From an uncultured SAR86 cluster bacterium (GTDB lineage: Bacteria; Pseudomonadota; Gammaproteobacteria; Magnimaribacterales; D2472): a DNA stretch of 64,000 nt. Positions 46,382 to 54,961 of the stretch are shown piece by piece. The position numbers and the translations under genes are program-made. The stretch covers positions 62,001 through 126,000 of the forward strand of contig CACOPA010000001.1 in NCBI GenBank assembly GCA_902628925.1, given 5' to 3'. The notes beneath the pieces were generated by a model. The model searched no databases, was not told where the DNA came from, and saw only the letters and a program-made list of their open reading frames with translations. Position 1 is the stretch's first letter. Every line of letters begins with the position of its first letter.

Positions 46382-47205
46382 CTGGCCTCATCCAACTTTT
46401 TATTTCTAATCTGAATGATTTCTTGATTTGATCTATCAAAATTAAATTTATAAAGAGCGCCTTCCCAGTCACCGTAAGTAGGGTTTTCAATCATGAACCA
46501 ATACTTACCCCACATATCATTAAATTCGGTAACAACTTCAATACGCTTTTCTGGCGATTGATGACTGAGAGAAAGATCTACAAAATCACCAAGATTATCC
46601 CCGATTTGAAATATCACTCTGTGGTTTTTAGCTATAAGTTCTCTTCTAGATGTTTTATTTGAGTCCCAACCATTTTCATATCTCATCAAGAGCGAGTCTT
46701 CATCACCCTCAATAGGAATACCAAATTTTTTAAAATTCTCAAGCGTCCCTTTTTCGTATTCATATTTTCTATTGGTCACATAAAAAATCTTAACTCCCAT
46801 TTGCACTGCTTTTAAAAGAAATTCCAAAACACCTGGCAAAGGTTTTGCTTGTGATTCGTTGCACCAATCTCCCCATCCTGAAGGATAAGATTGTCCAGAT
46901 TTAATAAGCCGCGCTTCATAGGGTGAGTTATCCAATACTGTGTCATCAACATCTATGATTATTGCCGGGGCTAGATCGCGATTGCTTGATGCAAGTTTTG
47001 GCAAGGCATTCCATGATGCATCCTCAATGGCTTCTGGCAACAGGTTGGTTGCTGTCTTAAAAGTTTGGAGCACAGAGGCACGATGCTCTGCAGCTGTTTG
47101 TACATAAAGGGTTGAGAGCATGCGTTGCTCTTCATGACTAAAATCCTTTGCAGAAAAGTTAAATGCACATAATAAAAAGAAAAGGTAAATTAAAGGTGCT
47201 TTCAT
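46378..47205 (-). CDS. 5'-nucleotidase, e(P4)/class C acid phosphatase
   Basis: An exported HAD phosphatase of 275 residues. The signal peptide is about 1-18; IIIDVDDTVLDNSPYEARLI is the class C DDDD-type motif; VKIFYVTNRKYEYEKG, FQIGDNLGDFVDLS complete the HAD core. Family members (e(P4)) dephosphorylate NMP and NAD-derived nucleotides at the cell surface. It is the first gene of the run and overlaps phoA by 4 bp. There is no lipobox cysteine near the cleavage site except LCAFNFSAKD, so lipidation is possible at Cys13. Confidence 0.92.
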   Translation of the reverse strand: MKAPLIYLFFLLCAFNFSAKDFSHEEQRMLSTLYVQTAAEHRASVLQTFKTATNLLPEAIEDASWNALPKLASSNRDLAPAIIIDVDDTVLDNSPYEARLIKSGQSYPSGWGDWCNESQAKPLPGVLEFLLKAVQMGVKIFYVTNRKYEYEKGTLENFKKFGIPIEGDEDSLLMRYENGWDSNKTSRRELIAKNHRVIFQIGDNLGDFVDLSLSHQSPEKRIEVVTEFNDMWGKYWFMIENPTYGDWEGALYKFNFDRSNQEIIQIRNKKLDEAR

Positions 47206-47250
47206 GATGAGGTGCTATTATAATTTTTTGTCTAAACAAAGTATCTAATT

Positions 47251-47412
47251 ATGTCAAAAGAGTTACAGGAAAAATTAAACGACCTAGAAAAAGGGTTAAA
47301 GCTGCTATCTAGAGACCGAAAGGTTGTTCTACCGCATCACAAAACCTTTGATCTAATTGATGAAATGCTAACAACTGTTAAAGAACTTAAGACAAAGGAG
47401 TCCAGTCAATGA
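47251..47412 (+). CDS. 53-residue protein coupled to the dienoyl-CoA isomerase gene
   Basis: ATG at 47251, stop TGA at 47410-47412, overlapping the next ATG as ATGA, a classic coupling signal. The product begins MSKELQEKLNDLEKGL and ends TVKELKTKESSQ, a highly charged helical peptide with a short VVLPHHKTF centre. I do not recognise it. The coding frame, the ATGA overlap and the AAAGGAG SD within its end for the next gene support a true gene. Confidence 0.6.
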   Translation: MSKELQEKLNDLEKGLKLLSRDRKVVLPHHKTFDLIDEMLTTVKELKTKESSQ

Positions 47413-48269
47413 GTGACTATACATGCTTTAAAACTGAAATATCTAACGGTGTTGCTCACATTATTATGTCTCGTGGTAATGAGCTTAACACCATGACACG
47501 ACTATTCTGGAAAGAGCTTCCAGAAATTATCAAAACAATTGATAAAAATGCTGATGCAAGAGTGATTCTTCTTCGAGGTGAAGGTAAACACTTTAGTGCG
47601 GGCATGGATTTAGCTAATTTTGTTAACGATGGCTCTGGTAAGAAGAAAAAAGATCCTTCAAGAACAAGAGAGGCTTTTTATCATGAGTTATTAGAACTTC
47701 AAGGAGCATTTACTGCATTAGAAAAGTGCCGTATGCCAACAATTGCTGCAATCCAAGGTGCTTGTGTTGGAGGTGCCATTGATATGGCTGCTGCATGTGA
47801 CATGCGTTATTGCACTACTGATGCTTTTTACAAAATTGCTGAAGTTGATATTGGTCTTGCAGCCGATGTAGGTACCCTTCAGAGACTGCCCACCCTAATG
47901 CCTTTGGGTGCAGTAAGAGAATTAGCCTATACTGGTAGAAAGTTTGATTCTGCAGAAGCTCATCAACTTGGCTTTGTCGAAAAAGTCTTTCAAGATCATG
48001 GCCAACTATTAGAAGAAACCACTAAACTCGCTGAAGAAATCGCATCAAAGTCTCCCTTAGTCACGAGCGTTATCAAAAAGCAAATCAATTATGCGCGTGA
48101 TAATAGTGTTGATGATGCACTTGATTATCATGCGATATGGAATTCAGCTTTGATTAGCTCCTCTGATATGGAATCAGCTATGAAAGCTTATATGGAAAAA
48201 GTCTCTGGTGATTTTGAAGACCTTGAGCCAAAGAAATCTTTTTGGGAAAAGAGCGGATTAATTTCGTAA
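47409..48269 (+). CDS. delta(3,5)-delta(2,4)-dienoyl-CoA isomerase (crotonase family)
   Basis: A 286-residue crotonase-fold enzyme. VILLRGEGKHFSAGMDL is the oxyanion-hole loop; AACDMRYCTTDAFYKIAEVDIGLAADVGTLQRLP matches the ECH1-type dienoyl-CoA isomerase block, including the acidic residues (Asp of AACDM, Glu and Asp of EVDIGLAAD). It shifts double bonds during breakdown of odd-position unsaturated fatty acids. SD AAAGGAG lies before the ATG. Substrate call rests on this motif; a plain enoyl-CoA hydratase is the alternative. Confidence 0.88.
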   Translation: MSDYTCFKTEISNGVAHIIMSRGNELNTMTRLFWKELPEIIKTIDKNADARVILLRGEGKHFSAGMDLANFVNDGSGKKKKDPSRTREAFYHELLELQGAFTALEKCRMPTIAAIQGACVGGAIDMAAACDMRYCTTDAFYKIAEVDIGLAADVGTLQRLPTLMPLGAVRELAYTGRKFDSAEAHQLGFVEKVFQDHGQLLEETTKLAEEIASKSPLVTSVIKKQINYARDNSVDDALDYHAIWNSALISSSDMESAMKAYMEKVSGDFEDLEPKKSFWEKSGLIS

Positions 48270-48276
48270 TAACTTT

Positions 48277-48531
48277 TTAGTATTCAAAATGGCAATTATT
48301 ATCTTCATCAGTAATTGCCTGCAACATCTCTAGTGAATATTCATCCTCACCTTTAACTGCATTAAGTGTATCTAAAAACTCAGAAAGATTATTTACGGTT
48401 GCTGTAACTATGCAAGAACCATTTTCTATGTCTTGCTCAACTGATACTGTTTCAAATTCTAATCCATGCTCTCTCATTTCATCCAATGCGTCGTCAGCCT
48501 CAGCCATTCCAATGTGTAAAAAAATTTCCAT
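48277..48531 (-). CDS. small acidic protein, unknown
   Basis: An 84-residue acidic protein (MAEADDALDEMREHGLEFE..., NNLSEFLDTLNAVKGEDE), probably a small alpha/beta fold. A strong SD (AAGGAGG, 48539-48545) supports it as a gene. It follows yaaA by about 20 bp on the same strand and converges with the dienoyl-CoA isomerase gene. No family recognised. Confidence 0.65.
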   Translation of the reverse strand: MEIFLHIGMAEADDALDEMREHGLEFETVSVEQDIENGSCIVTATVNNLSEFLDTLNAVKGEDEYSLEMLQAITDEDNNCHFEY

Positions 48532-48550
48532 TTCATTTCCTCCTTATTTA

Positions 48551-49318
48551 TTATTTTCGTAAAAAAACTGGTTCTGATGGCGTCGACATTTTTTTTGAAA
48601 ACTTATAGCCCTCTAAATCAAAGCCTTTTAAGTCTTCACTTTTTGTAACCTTATTTTTAATAATCCAACTGCTCATATATCCACGTGCTTTTTTTGCATA
48701 AAAACTGATGATCTTATATTGACCATTCTTATAATCTTTAAAGACTGGTGAAACTACTTCGATGTCTTCTGGCAACTTACCAACAACAGAGAAATACTCT
48801 TTTGATGCAAGATTAATAACTAAATTAGAGTTGTTAGCTTTAAGCTCATTAACAATATTTTTTTGAATCTTATCTCCCCAAAACTGATACAGGTTATCAC
48901 CGCGTTCGTTTTTATATTTAGTTCCCATTTCCAATCGATAAGGTTTAATTAAATCTAAAGGCTTGAGCTCTCCATAAAGACCTGAGAGGATTCGTAGATG
49001 TTTTTGTGCAAAAGCAACATCTCCTTTTGATAAGTTTTCGGCTTGCAAGCCTTGATAAACGTCACCCTGAAAAACAAACAGAGCATGCTTTGAATCAGAT
49101 CCAATCTTTTTCGATGCTGACCAAGACTGGAATCTTTCAAAGTTAAGCGTTGCTAGCTTATCACTTAAACCCATTAAACTCGCAATATCTTTAGGCTCTT
49201 TTGATTTAAGACCCTTAACAAGTTTTGCAGAGTCATTTAAAAAAGTAGGCACAGAAGGTTGGAAATTAAAGTCCTTACTGTAATCTAATGTTTTGGCAGG
49301 GGATAATAAAATAATCAT
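48551..49318 (-). CDS. yaaA: peroxide stress protein YaaA (UPF0246)
   Basis: A 255-residue YaaA protein: LLSPAKTLDYSK at the start, ALFVFQGDVYQGL, and LRILSGLYGELKPLDLIKPYRLEMGTK are family marks. E. coli YaaA lowers free iron during peroxide stress and binds DNA. Divergent from dctQ with 38 bp between starts. Confidence 0.95.
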   Translation of the reverse strand: MIILLSPAKTLDYSKDFNFQPSVPTFLNDSAKLVKGLKSKEPKDIASLMGLSDKLATLNFERFQSWSASKKIGSDSKHALFVFQGDVYQGLQAENLSKGDVAFAQKHLRILSGLYGELKPLDLIKPYRLEMGTKYKNERGDNLYQFWGDKIQKNIVNELKANNSNLVINLASKEYFSVVGKLPEDIEVVSPVFKDYKNGQYKIISFYAKKARGYMSSWIIKNKVTKSEDLKGFDLEGYKFSKKMSTPSEPVFLRK

Positions 49319-49356
49319 GTTAGTTATTTTACTTAAATCTTTTTAATTAAGGCAAT

Positions 49357-49809
49357 ATGAATAACAAAGTTGGAAAGTTTTTTGCTCTTTTTCTTCCAGT
49401 ACTTTTAGTGCTAATGATTGCTGTAGTTGTGAGCAGATACTTTTTTGGTGTTGGTAGGACAGACTTGCAGGAGTTAACGCTCTACTTGCATGCCTTAATT
49501 TTCCTTGGGTGTGCTGGATGGGCTTATCTCGAAGATGAACATGTTAGGGTTGATATTTTATATCGTAACTCGGAGCCACAATACAAAAAGATAGTTAATA
49601 CCCTAGGGATAATATTTTTTCTTTTTCCTACTGTTGGAGTGCTTGCTTATTACTCGACTGATTTTGTATCAACTTCTTGGTCGGTAAAGGAAATCTCGAC
49701 TGAGCCAGGAGGGTTGAAGTTTGTTTATCTTCAAAAAAGTTTAATTTTCTTGTTTCCAATAGTTTTAGCAGTTGCGGGATTAAAGGAGCTCTATAAATTA
49801 TGGAAATAA
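49357..49809 (+). CDS. TRAP transporter small permease (DctQ)
   Basis: The 150-residue, four-helix subunit of a tripartite ATP-independent periplasmic transporter; YLHALIFLGCAGWAYLEDEHVRVDILYR is the DctQ signature. It overlaps dctM by 10 bp. The binding protein for this pair is probably the dctP gene at 63310 onward, 12 kb away across the island. Confidence 0.92.
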   Translation: MNNKVGKFFALFLPVLLVLMIAVVVSRYFFGVGRTDLQELTLYLHALIFLGCAGWAYLEDEHVRVDILYRNSEPQYKKIVNTLGIIFFLFPTVGVLAYYSTDFVSTSWSVKEISTEPGGLKFVYLQKSLIFLFPIVLAVAGLKELYKLWK

Positions 49810-51128
49810 TACCCATTCTCTTAATTGCTCTAATTTGCATGGCGCTGCTAGCAGGATACCCAGTTGCATTTACCTTGGCAGGCACCTCAATATTATTTGC
49901 TCTTCTCGGAATCGTTTTTGGTTTCTTTGATGCTAATTTATTTAAAACTTTACCTATGCGAATTTTTGGGATCATGAATAATCAAACACTTTTAGCTGTT
50001 CCTTTATTTGTGTTTATGGGAGTGGTGTTGGAGAGGTCAGGCATTGCCTCCAAAATGCTAAGAGACATGGCAATAGTTTTTAAGAATACTAATTCGGGTT
50101 TGAGTATTTCAATAATTGTTGTAGGGGCACTTTTAGCAGCCAGCACTGGAATTGTGGGTGCTACCGTTGTAACCATGGGGCTAATGTCTTTACCAGCGAT
50201 GTTGAAACAAGGTTATGACAAGGACTTTGCCTCCGGCTTAGTTGCTTCAACAGGAACGCTGGGACAAATTATTCCACCTTCAATTGCGTTGGTTCTGCTT
50301 GGAGATGTGATGTCAAATGCCTACCAAAGAGCACAAAATAATCTTGGAGTGTTCTCTCAGGAAACAGTCTCTGTAGGTGATTTATTTGTTGGGGCGGTTG
50401 TCCCTGGCCTAATGATAGTAATTGGCTATTTGATCTACACAATATTGATAAATAGAAAAAAAGAGTTTGTTGTCATTGAAGAAACTGCAGGTGAAGCCAA
50501 CATTCTCAAAACCCTCCTGCCGCCAGCCACTTTAATTTTTGTTGTGCTTGGATCAATTATTGGAGGTATAGCAACGCCTACTGAAGCTGCTGGAGTGGGC
50601 GCTCTCGGAGCACTCATTATTGCTGCCATTAATGGCAATGTGAACTTAGAGCTTATTAAAACAACTAGTTACAAAGCAGCAACGGTGACCACCATGATAT
50701 TTAGCATCCTTATTGGAGCTTCAATTTTTTCACTTATTTTTAGAGGGGTGGGCGGTGATCTCTTAGTTGATCAAATTTTTGAGATGATGCCAGGCGGTAA
50801 ATATACTGCCCTATTCTTTGTCCTTTTTGCCATCTTTCTTTTCGGCTTTATTTTGGACTTTATTGAAATCTGTTACGTCATTATTCCACTAGTGGCTCCG
50901 CCTTTATTAATGATGGGCTTTGATCCTGTCTGGCTTGGAATATTGATGGCCATTAACTTACAAACATCTTTCCTTACACCCCCCTTTGGATTTTCTTTGT
51001 TTTATTTGAGAGGAGTCGCTGAAGCAAGTATAAAAACAATAGATATCTACAAAGGAGTCATGCCTTTTATAGCCATCCAACTAATAGCCTTATTAATAGT
51101 TGTCCTCTTTCCTTTTATAATCTTATAA
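49800..51128 (+). CDS. TRAP transporter large permease (DctM)
   Basis: The 442-residue, about 12-helix subunit. FVFMGVVLERSGIASKML, ASTGIVGATVVTMGLMSLP, GTLGQIIPPSI and PTEAAGVGALGALI are DctM marks. The TakP-like/mannitol-chloroaromatic subtype is suggested by its apparent partner dctP. It ends 6 bp before the convergent stop of the first island gene, with no terminator between. Confidence 0.94.
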   Translation: MEIIPILLIALICMALLAGYPVAFTLAGTSILFALLGIVFGFFDANLFKTLPMRIFGIMNNQTLLAVPLFVFMGVVLERSGIASKMLRDMAIVFKNTNSGLSISIIVVGALLAASTGIVGATVVTMGLMSLPAMLKQGYDKDFASGLVASTGTLGQIIPPSIALVLLGDVMSNAYQRAQNNLGVFSQETVSVGDLFVGAVVPGLMIVIGYLIYTILINRKKEFVVIEETAGEANILKTLLPPATLIFVVLGSIIGGIATPTEAAGVGALGALIIAAINGNVNLELIKTTSYKAATVTTMIFSILIGASIFSLIFRGVGGDLLVDQIFEMMPGGKYTALFFVLFAIFLFGFILDFIEICYVIIPLVAPPLLMMGFDPVWLGILMAINLQTSFLTPPFGFSLFYLRGVAEASIKTIDIYKGVMPFIAIQLIALLIVVLFPFIIL

Positions 51129-51134
51129 AACCGC

Positions 51135-52550
51135 TCATTCTTGCCAATAGTGTGCTAAACAATATTTGGATAAATTAGTTGCATTATAATTTTCTCTATC
51201 TAACTTTGAGAAATCTTCAAAAGTTAGTCGACCTGATAAAAAAGAAACAAAATTTACCAAATGCAAGTCCGGTTTACTGCAAAAAGCAGCAGTTTTTGTT
51301 GGCCAAATATCCCTCTGATCTAAATTTAACTCTCTAGCTAACTGCAAGTCTTTGATAAAATTTGCTGCTAATGGAACACCATAACCACTTAAATTAGAAT
51401 ATTCTCTAGTGAGTTTTCTAATATGAATGTTAATCTCCCCTGAACTTTTTAAGTGAGGCGCCGTAACATATTTGTAAAATTCATTGATTGAGCCTTGGTG
51501 TTTTGAACTAATATTGGATAGTAAATCAAATATCAAGTCTAGATCTTTTTTAGGATTCTTATTATCTTCTAACGTTAAGATTTCAGGCCATGATTCATTA
51601 ATTTCATTTAATGTATTTTTATCAGGGTAGTTTCTTGTGTAATCTTTCCATTGGTTCTTAAAGTGCTGCCTATTTATCACCAAATCCTTAGGAAGGATAT
51701 CTATATTTCCAATTACAGACAGTGAAAATTCTTTAACTAGCTTAAAGATCAAATCCTTATATTTATTACTCGCTTTCGCACCCGATGCATATCTGTTTCC
51801 TACAGAAAAAACTAATAAACTGTCAAAACTAGGAAACTCGCCATTCAATAATTCAGGATAATATGGATAGACAATATATTTCTCAAAATTTAAATCTTCA
51901 AAATACTTATTTGAACTCAATGAGTCTTTATATTGCTCAAAAAGCCAGTCTTTCATCTCTATAAAAGTATTTTCTGTAAAATTGACGTCAGTTTTATCTT
52001 TAAAATTTTCAAAAAAGACCTTATAAAAATCTAGTGGGTTATTATTTTTTTTATGTGTTATGTCTTTTTCATTATTACTAAATTTAAACTTATCTCTGTT
52101 TATTTTTTTAACATCAATCAATCCAGAGCATTTTCCACTGCCCAAAAGATAAAAGAACCTATCAAACTCTATCGGCAAGATCTTTGCCTGTGCTGCCAAC
52201 ACATTAATATAGTCAGCTATTCTAAATTCTGCATCTTTTCTATTTGGGACATTAATCTCACCTCTTGGTGAATCCACTTGAATGGGATGATTTACTTGTT
52301 GTGGTTGCGCTTCAACTAAATCAACTAAAAAATTAAACAACTCCTGATTTTGTGGGTTTACATTCATGCCATCTCTTAATTTGACTACTTGCCTTAATTG
52401 GAGGTCTTTAATATGAGATGAATACAAGTATCCAGGATTAGCTCGGGTTGTTATTCTTTCATACAATCTGAGAAATTTTGCTCTTTCTTTCATACCTGTA
52501 TTATTAAAAATGTTTGTAAATTTATCTTCTTGGGATGGGGTAAGTTTCAT
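51135..52550 (-). CDS. unknown protein, left arm of WYL island
   Basis: I do not recognise this 471-residue protein. It begins MKLTPSQEDKFTNIFNNTG, is rich in Lys, Asn, Asp and aromatic residues, and has no signal peptide or membrane helix. Predicted features by eye are mainly helical, with an Asn/Lys-rich middle (KFKFSNNEKDITHKKNNNP) and a C-terminal FVSFLSGRLTFEDFSKLDREN. It is the second gene of the left arm, 28 bp after the 167-codon gene, and ends abutting dctM convergently. Likely controlled by the operator at 53099. Confidence 0.7.
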   Translation of the reverse strand: MKLTPSQEDKFTNIFNNTGMKERAKFLRLYERITTRANPGYLYSSHIKDLQLRQVVKLRDGMNVNPQNQELFNFLVDLVEAQPQQVNHPIQVDSPRGEINVPNRKDAEFRIADYINVLAAQAKILPIEFDRFFYLLGSGKCSGLIDVKKINRDKFKFSNNEKDITHKKNNNPLDFYKVFFENFKDKTDVNFTENTFIEMKDWLFEQYKDSLSSNKYFEDLNFEKYIVYPYYPELLNGEFPSFDSLLVFSVGNRYASGAKASNKYKDLIFKLVKEFSLSVIGNIDILPKDLVINRQHFKNQWKDYTRNYPDKNTLNEINESWPEILTLEDNKNPKKDLDLIFDLLSNISSKHQGSINEFYKYVTAPHLKSSGEINIHIRKLTREYSNLSGYGVPLAANFIKDLQLARELNLDQRDIWPTKTAAFCSKPDLHLVNFVSFLSGRLTFEDFSKLDRENYNATNLSKYCLAHYWQE

Positions 52551-52578
52551 TTTTAAATTCTCTAAACCTCTATAAACA

Positions 52579-53082
52579 TTAATCTATATTGACGTAATTT
52601 GGTATAGAACTATTTTGATCATAATGAGATGCTTTAATGTATTGCTTGTAAACTACTTTATCATTACCAGCTAGGATTTCACTTCTTTGGTCAGCACGAC
52701 GAAATCTAAATGAGCTGATCTCTTTTTTTGTGCAGCGTCTATACCTTGCCAACGAAAAAGATAGATTTCCTAGGTTCCAATCAACAAACTGATCAAGATC
52801 GCTATCTTTAATTCCCTTTTCTTTAAACAAAATTGATCTGACAGTATGCTCCCATTCCATGAAAGGTAAGTTTCTCTCGATTTCGCATCTATCAATCATC
52901 ATATGAATGAGCTGAGGATTTTTAGTGAAAAAAGTACAAATCTCATCTGAATAATGCAGTGTAATAGTTACCTTAATTGAGTTAACTCTCACATACTTAG
53001 AGTTATGAATAGTTATATTATTGAATGGTGCATTTGAGTATGCCTGAAAACTTAACCTATTATTATTTTTCTTCATAGGCAT
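52579..53082 (-). CDS. unknown protein, first gene of left arm
   Basis: A 167-residue protein I do not recognise. It has a mixed N-terminal beta-rich part (RVNSIKVTITLHYSDEI), then a helical part with basic SLARYRRCTKKEISSFRFRRADQR that could bind nucleic acid (inference). Start is ATG 53082 or ATG 53076. The perfect WYL-type operator at 53096-53120 lies 14 bp upstream, so the gene opens a regulated transcript with the 471-codon gene. Confidence 0.7.
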   Translation of the reverse strand: MPMKKNNNRLSFQAYSNAPFNNITIHNSKYVRVNSIKVTITLHYSDEICTFFTKNPQLIHMMIDRCEIERNLPFMEWEHTVRSILFKEKGIKDSDLDQFVDWNLGNLSFSLARYRRCTKKEISSFRFRRADQRSEILAGNDKVVYKQYIKASHYDQNSSIPNYVNID

Positions 53083-53095
53083 TATTTAAAACTAC

Positions 53096-53120
53096 ATATA
53101 CGACAAATATTGTCGTATAT
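53096..53120. promoter_or_regulatory. operator O1 of the WYL regulon
   Basis: Two 10-bp arms (ATATACGACA and TGTCGTATAT) are exact reverse complements around AATAT. The core TACGACA-N5-TGTCGTA is 53099-53117. It lies between the regulator stop (53209) and the start of the 167-codon gene (53082), so it would control the left arm independently of the regulator's own promoter. Confidence 0.85.
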
Positions 53121-53208
53121 ACAGAATATTAGAATTTGACCAAGTTATTGATTTTTTATTAATGGTCTAGAAATTGTTATCCTTGAATAAGTAATTCTTC
53201 TATTAAAA

Positions 53209-54216
53209 TCAAGCATATTTCTTAATAGATCTTATATGTATTTCTTGAATTTCTTTTTTTAAGTTTAAAGGTCCTAACACTCTTACTTGGTCACCAAAAC
53301 CTAGAATCCATCTCTTAAGTGTTTCTGTATAAGGAGTCTTTACTTTAAGAACAATAAATCCATTTTTTATGATTTTTATGGATTGATTTTTAGAAAAAGG
53401 TGTCTCAATTAAATGCGAGCCTGCAACTGGTGAAAACTCTAAATGCAAATCAATTTCTTTATCGTATAAGTAATTCAGTTCACCTTTATCAAGATATTCA
53501 TCAAGGTTAAATTTATTTGGTATATTGATCGAATCCTCTAAGAGACTTGCAGATTTAAATCTCTGAAGGGGTAAATGCCTAATCAAGTTGTCAGCCTCTC
53601 CTTTTAATTCTCTAGTGCAAATGACTCGCGTTACAACACCATGTGAAATTATCGCCAATGGGTTATAAATTCCTTTTTTTTGTTTTTGGGACCCTCTAGA
53701 CAGATAGCTACCACTGAATTTTTGTTCTCTAAGTACTGCCTCATAAATTACTTGTTGAACGTCCTCTCTTATTTTTGGACCTATGTATTCGTGGGTAGCA
53801 GGTACTACTCTTACTTTATCATTCCATTTTATTAGGTCAGAGCTCTGGGTTTGATTCAAAAAGGCTTCAGCTCTGTTAAACAGGCCAGTTATTCTAGAGG
53901 AGTGCTGAAGAGGCAGTACACTAGAGAGGTATTTTTTGGCAAGACTTAAAGTAAGTGCTTCCGCATGATCCATTGCAGCAATATCTACCCTTTTTGCATC
54001 TTTCATCCAGCACCAACCATGAGGAATACTCCGATCATCACAATATAATCCAAACGATCCTTCAAGCTTTCTAAGATCTCGCTGAATTGTTCTATCGCTC
54101 ACCGAATGTCCGTACTCCGATAAATGAGATCGAATTTCAGATAAAGATCTTTTAGCAGGATACACAGGCAAGTACTGAAGCATTTCTAAATAACGTAAGG
54201 ATGTATCATTGTTCAT
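53209..54216 (-). CDS. WYL-domain transcriptional regulator
   Basis: A 335-residue regulator: an N-terminal winged helix (about 1-65, MLQYLPVYPAKRSLSEIRSHL and SDRTIQRDLRKLEGSFGL), a WYL domain (about 150-250, KGIYNPLAIISHGVVTRVICTRE in place of the WYL core) and a C-terminal WCX-type domain. Such proteins often repress defence genes (BrxR, CapW) or respond to DNA damage (PafBC, DriD). Its promoter carries operator O2, so it is autoregulated; it is divergent from the right arm. Confidence 0.9.
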   Translation of the reverse strand: MNNDTSLRYLEMLQYLPVYPAKRSLSEIRSHLSEYGHSVSDRTIQRDLRKLEGSFGLYCDDRSIPHGWCWMKDAKRVDIAAMDHAEALTLSLAKKYLSSVLPLQHSSRITGLFNRAEAFLNQTQSSDLIKWNDKVRVVPATHEYIGPKIREDVQQVIYEAVLREQKFSGSYLSRGSQKQKKGIYNPLAIISHGVVTRVICTRELKGEADNLIRHLPLQRFKSASLLEDSINIPNKFNLDEYLDKGELNYLYDKEIDLHLEFSPVAGSHLIETPFSKNQSIKIIKNGFIVLKVKTPYTETLKRWILGFGDQVRVLGPLNLKKEIQEIHIRSIKKYA

Positions 54217-54228
54217 GTCATGATCATA

Positions 54229-54247
54229 TACGACATTATATGTCGTA
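54229..54247. promoter_or_regulatory. operator O2 (regulator promoter)
   Basis: TACGACA (54229-54235), TTATA, TGTCGTA (54241-54247): a perfect 7-bp-arm inverted repeat, 13 bp upstream of the regulator ATG. On the minus strand its centre contains TATAAT (54235-54240), so bound protein would cover the -10 box. Confidence 0.88.
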
Positions 54248-54295
54248 ACAATAATTTACTATCTTTAATACAGAAATTAAGAATATGTTTTTAAA

Positions 54296-54314
54296 GACGA
54301 CATTATATGTCGTA
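54296..54314. promoter_or_regulatory. operator O3 (right-arm promoter)
   Basis: GACGACA, TTATA, TGTCGTA: the same repeat with one outer mismatch. Its 3' edge is 23 bp before the ATG at 54338. A CATAAT -10 (54324-54329) follows, and the -35 region falls inside the operator. Centre-to-centre distance to O2 is 67 bp. Confidence 0.88.
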
Positions 54315-54337
54315 TAGGTAAAGCATAATAAATCTAT

Positions 54338-54961
54338 ATGCAAAAAGTTATCTACCTAAAAGAATACAAACAAAAGCTCATCGATCGCGAAAAAGCTTTG
54401 GAAAAGAAAAAGGATTTGATTGATGAAGACGCTAATTATGAAGATATTCGATTTGAATTGGAATGTGAATGGGATAAAGAATTCAATCATCGTAATCTTG
54501 GATTTGTCCTGAGAGAAAATTCCAAGCTGGATTTATTTTATTTAAATGGAAAGTTCTGTAGATATATGGATTTAAAGCTAATTGATAATAAAGAAATTCT
54601 TCGTGAACCATCAAATGAAACACCTATAAATGAATGCATCGTTGTTGAGTTCACCGGCACTTATGAAACATATCATGAGGATGGATCAATTGAAATTAGT
54701 GCCGATTTTAACAATGGTTTATTGCATGGCAGGTTCATTCATTTTCTCAGTAGTTTCCATAAATGGAGAGAGTACAACTTCTTAGCTGGAAAAAAACATG
54801 GCAAAGCAACTTACTTCTATCCTGATGGCAGATTAAATTCATTAACTTATTGGCACGAAGACAAAAGGGATGGAGATGTCTTGCGTTTCACCGATCAGGC
54901 TGATCAAAAAGTAACAACCTATTCATATAAAAAAGGAAAATTAAATGAAATTTCAAAATAA
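54338..54961 (+). CDS. MORN-repeat-like protein, first gene of right arm
   Basis: A 207-residue protein: a charged helical N-terminus (about 1-50), then a beta-rich part with MORN-type YwqK-like repeats (GTYETYHEDGSIEISADFNNGLLHGRF, GKKHGKATYFYPDGRLNSLTYWHEDKRDGD). Such repeats occur in antitoxin-like and scaffolding proteins; I cannot say which here. It is immediately behind operator O3, and its stop overlaps the exonuclease start by 17 bp. Confidence 0.75.
   Translation: MQKVIYLKEYKQKLIDREKALEKKKDLIDEDANYEDIRFELECEWDKEFNHRNLGFVLRENSKLDLFYLNGKFCRYMDLKLIDNKEILREPSNETPINECIVVEFTGTYETYHEDGSIEISADFNNGLLHGRFIHFLSSFHKWREYNFLAGKKHGKATYFYPDGRLNSLTYWHEDKRDGDVLRFTDQADQKVTTYSYKKGKLNEISK

Noticed and set aside
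47205-47251. Pho box between e(P4) and the 53-codon gene
   Set aside because: No pair of CTGTCAT-like direct repeats is present in the 45-bp gap.
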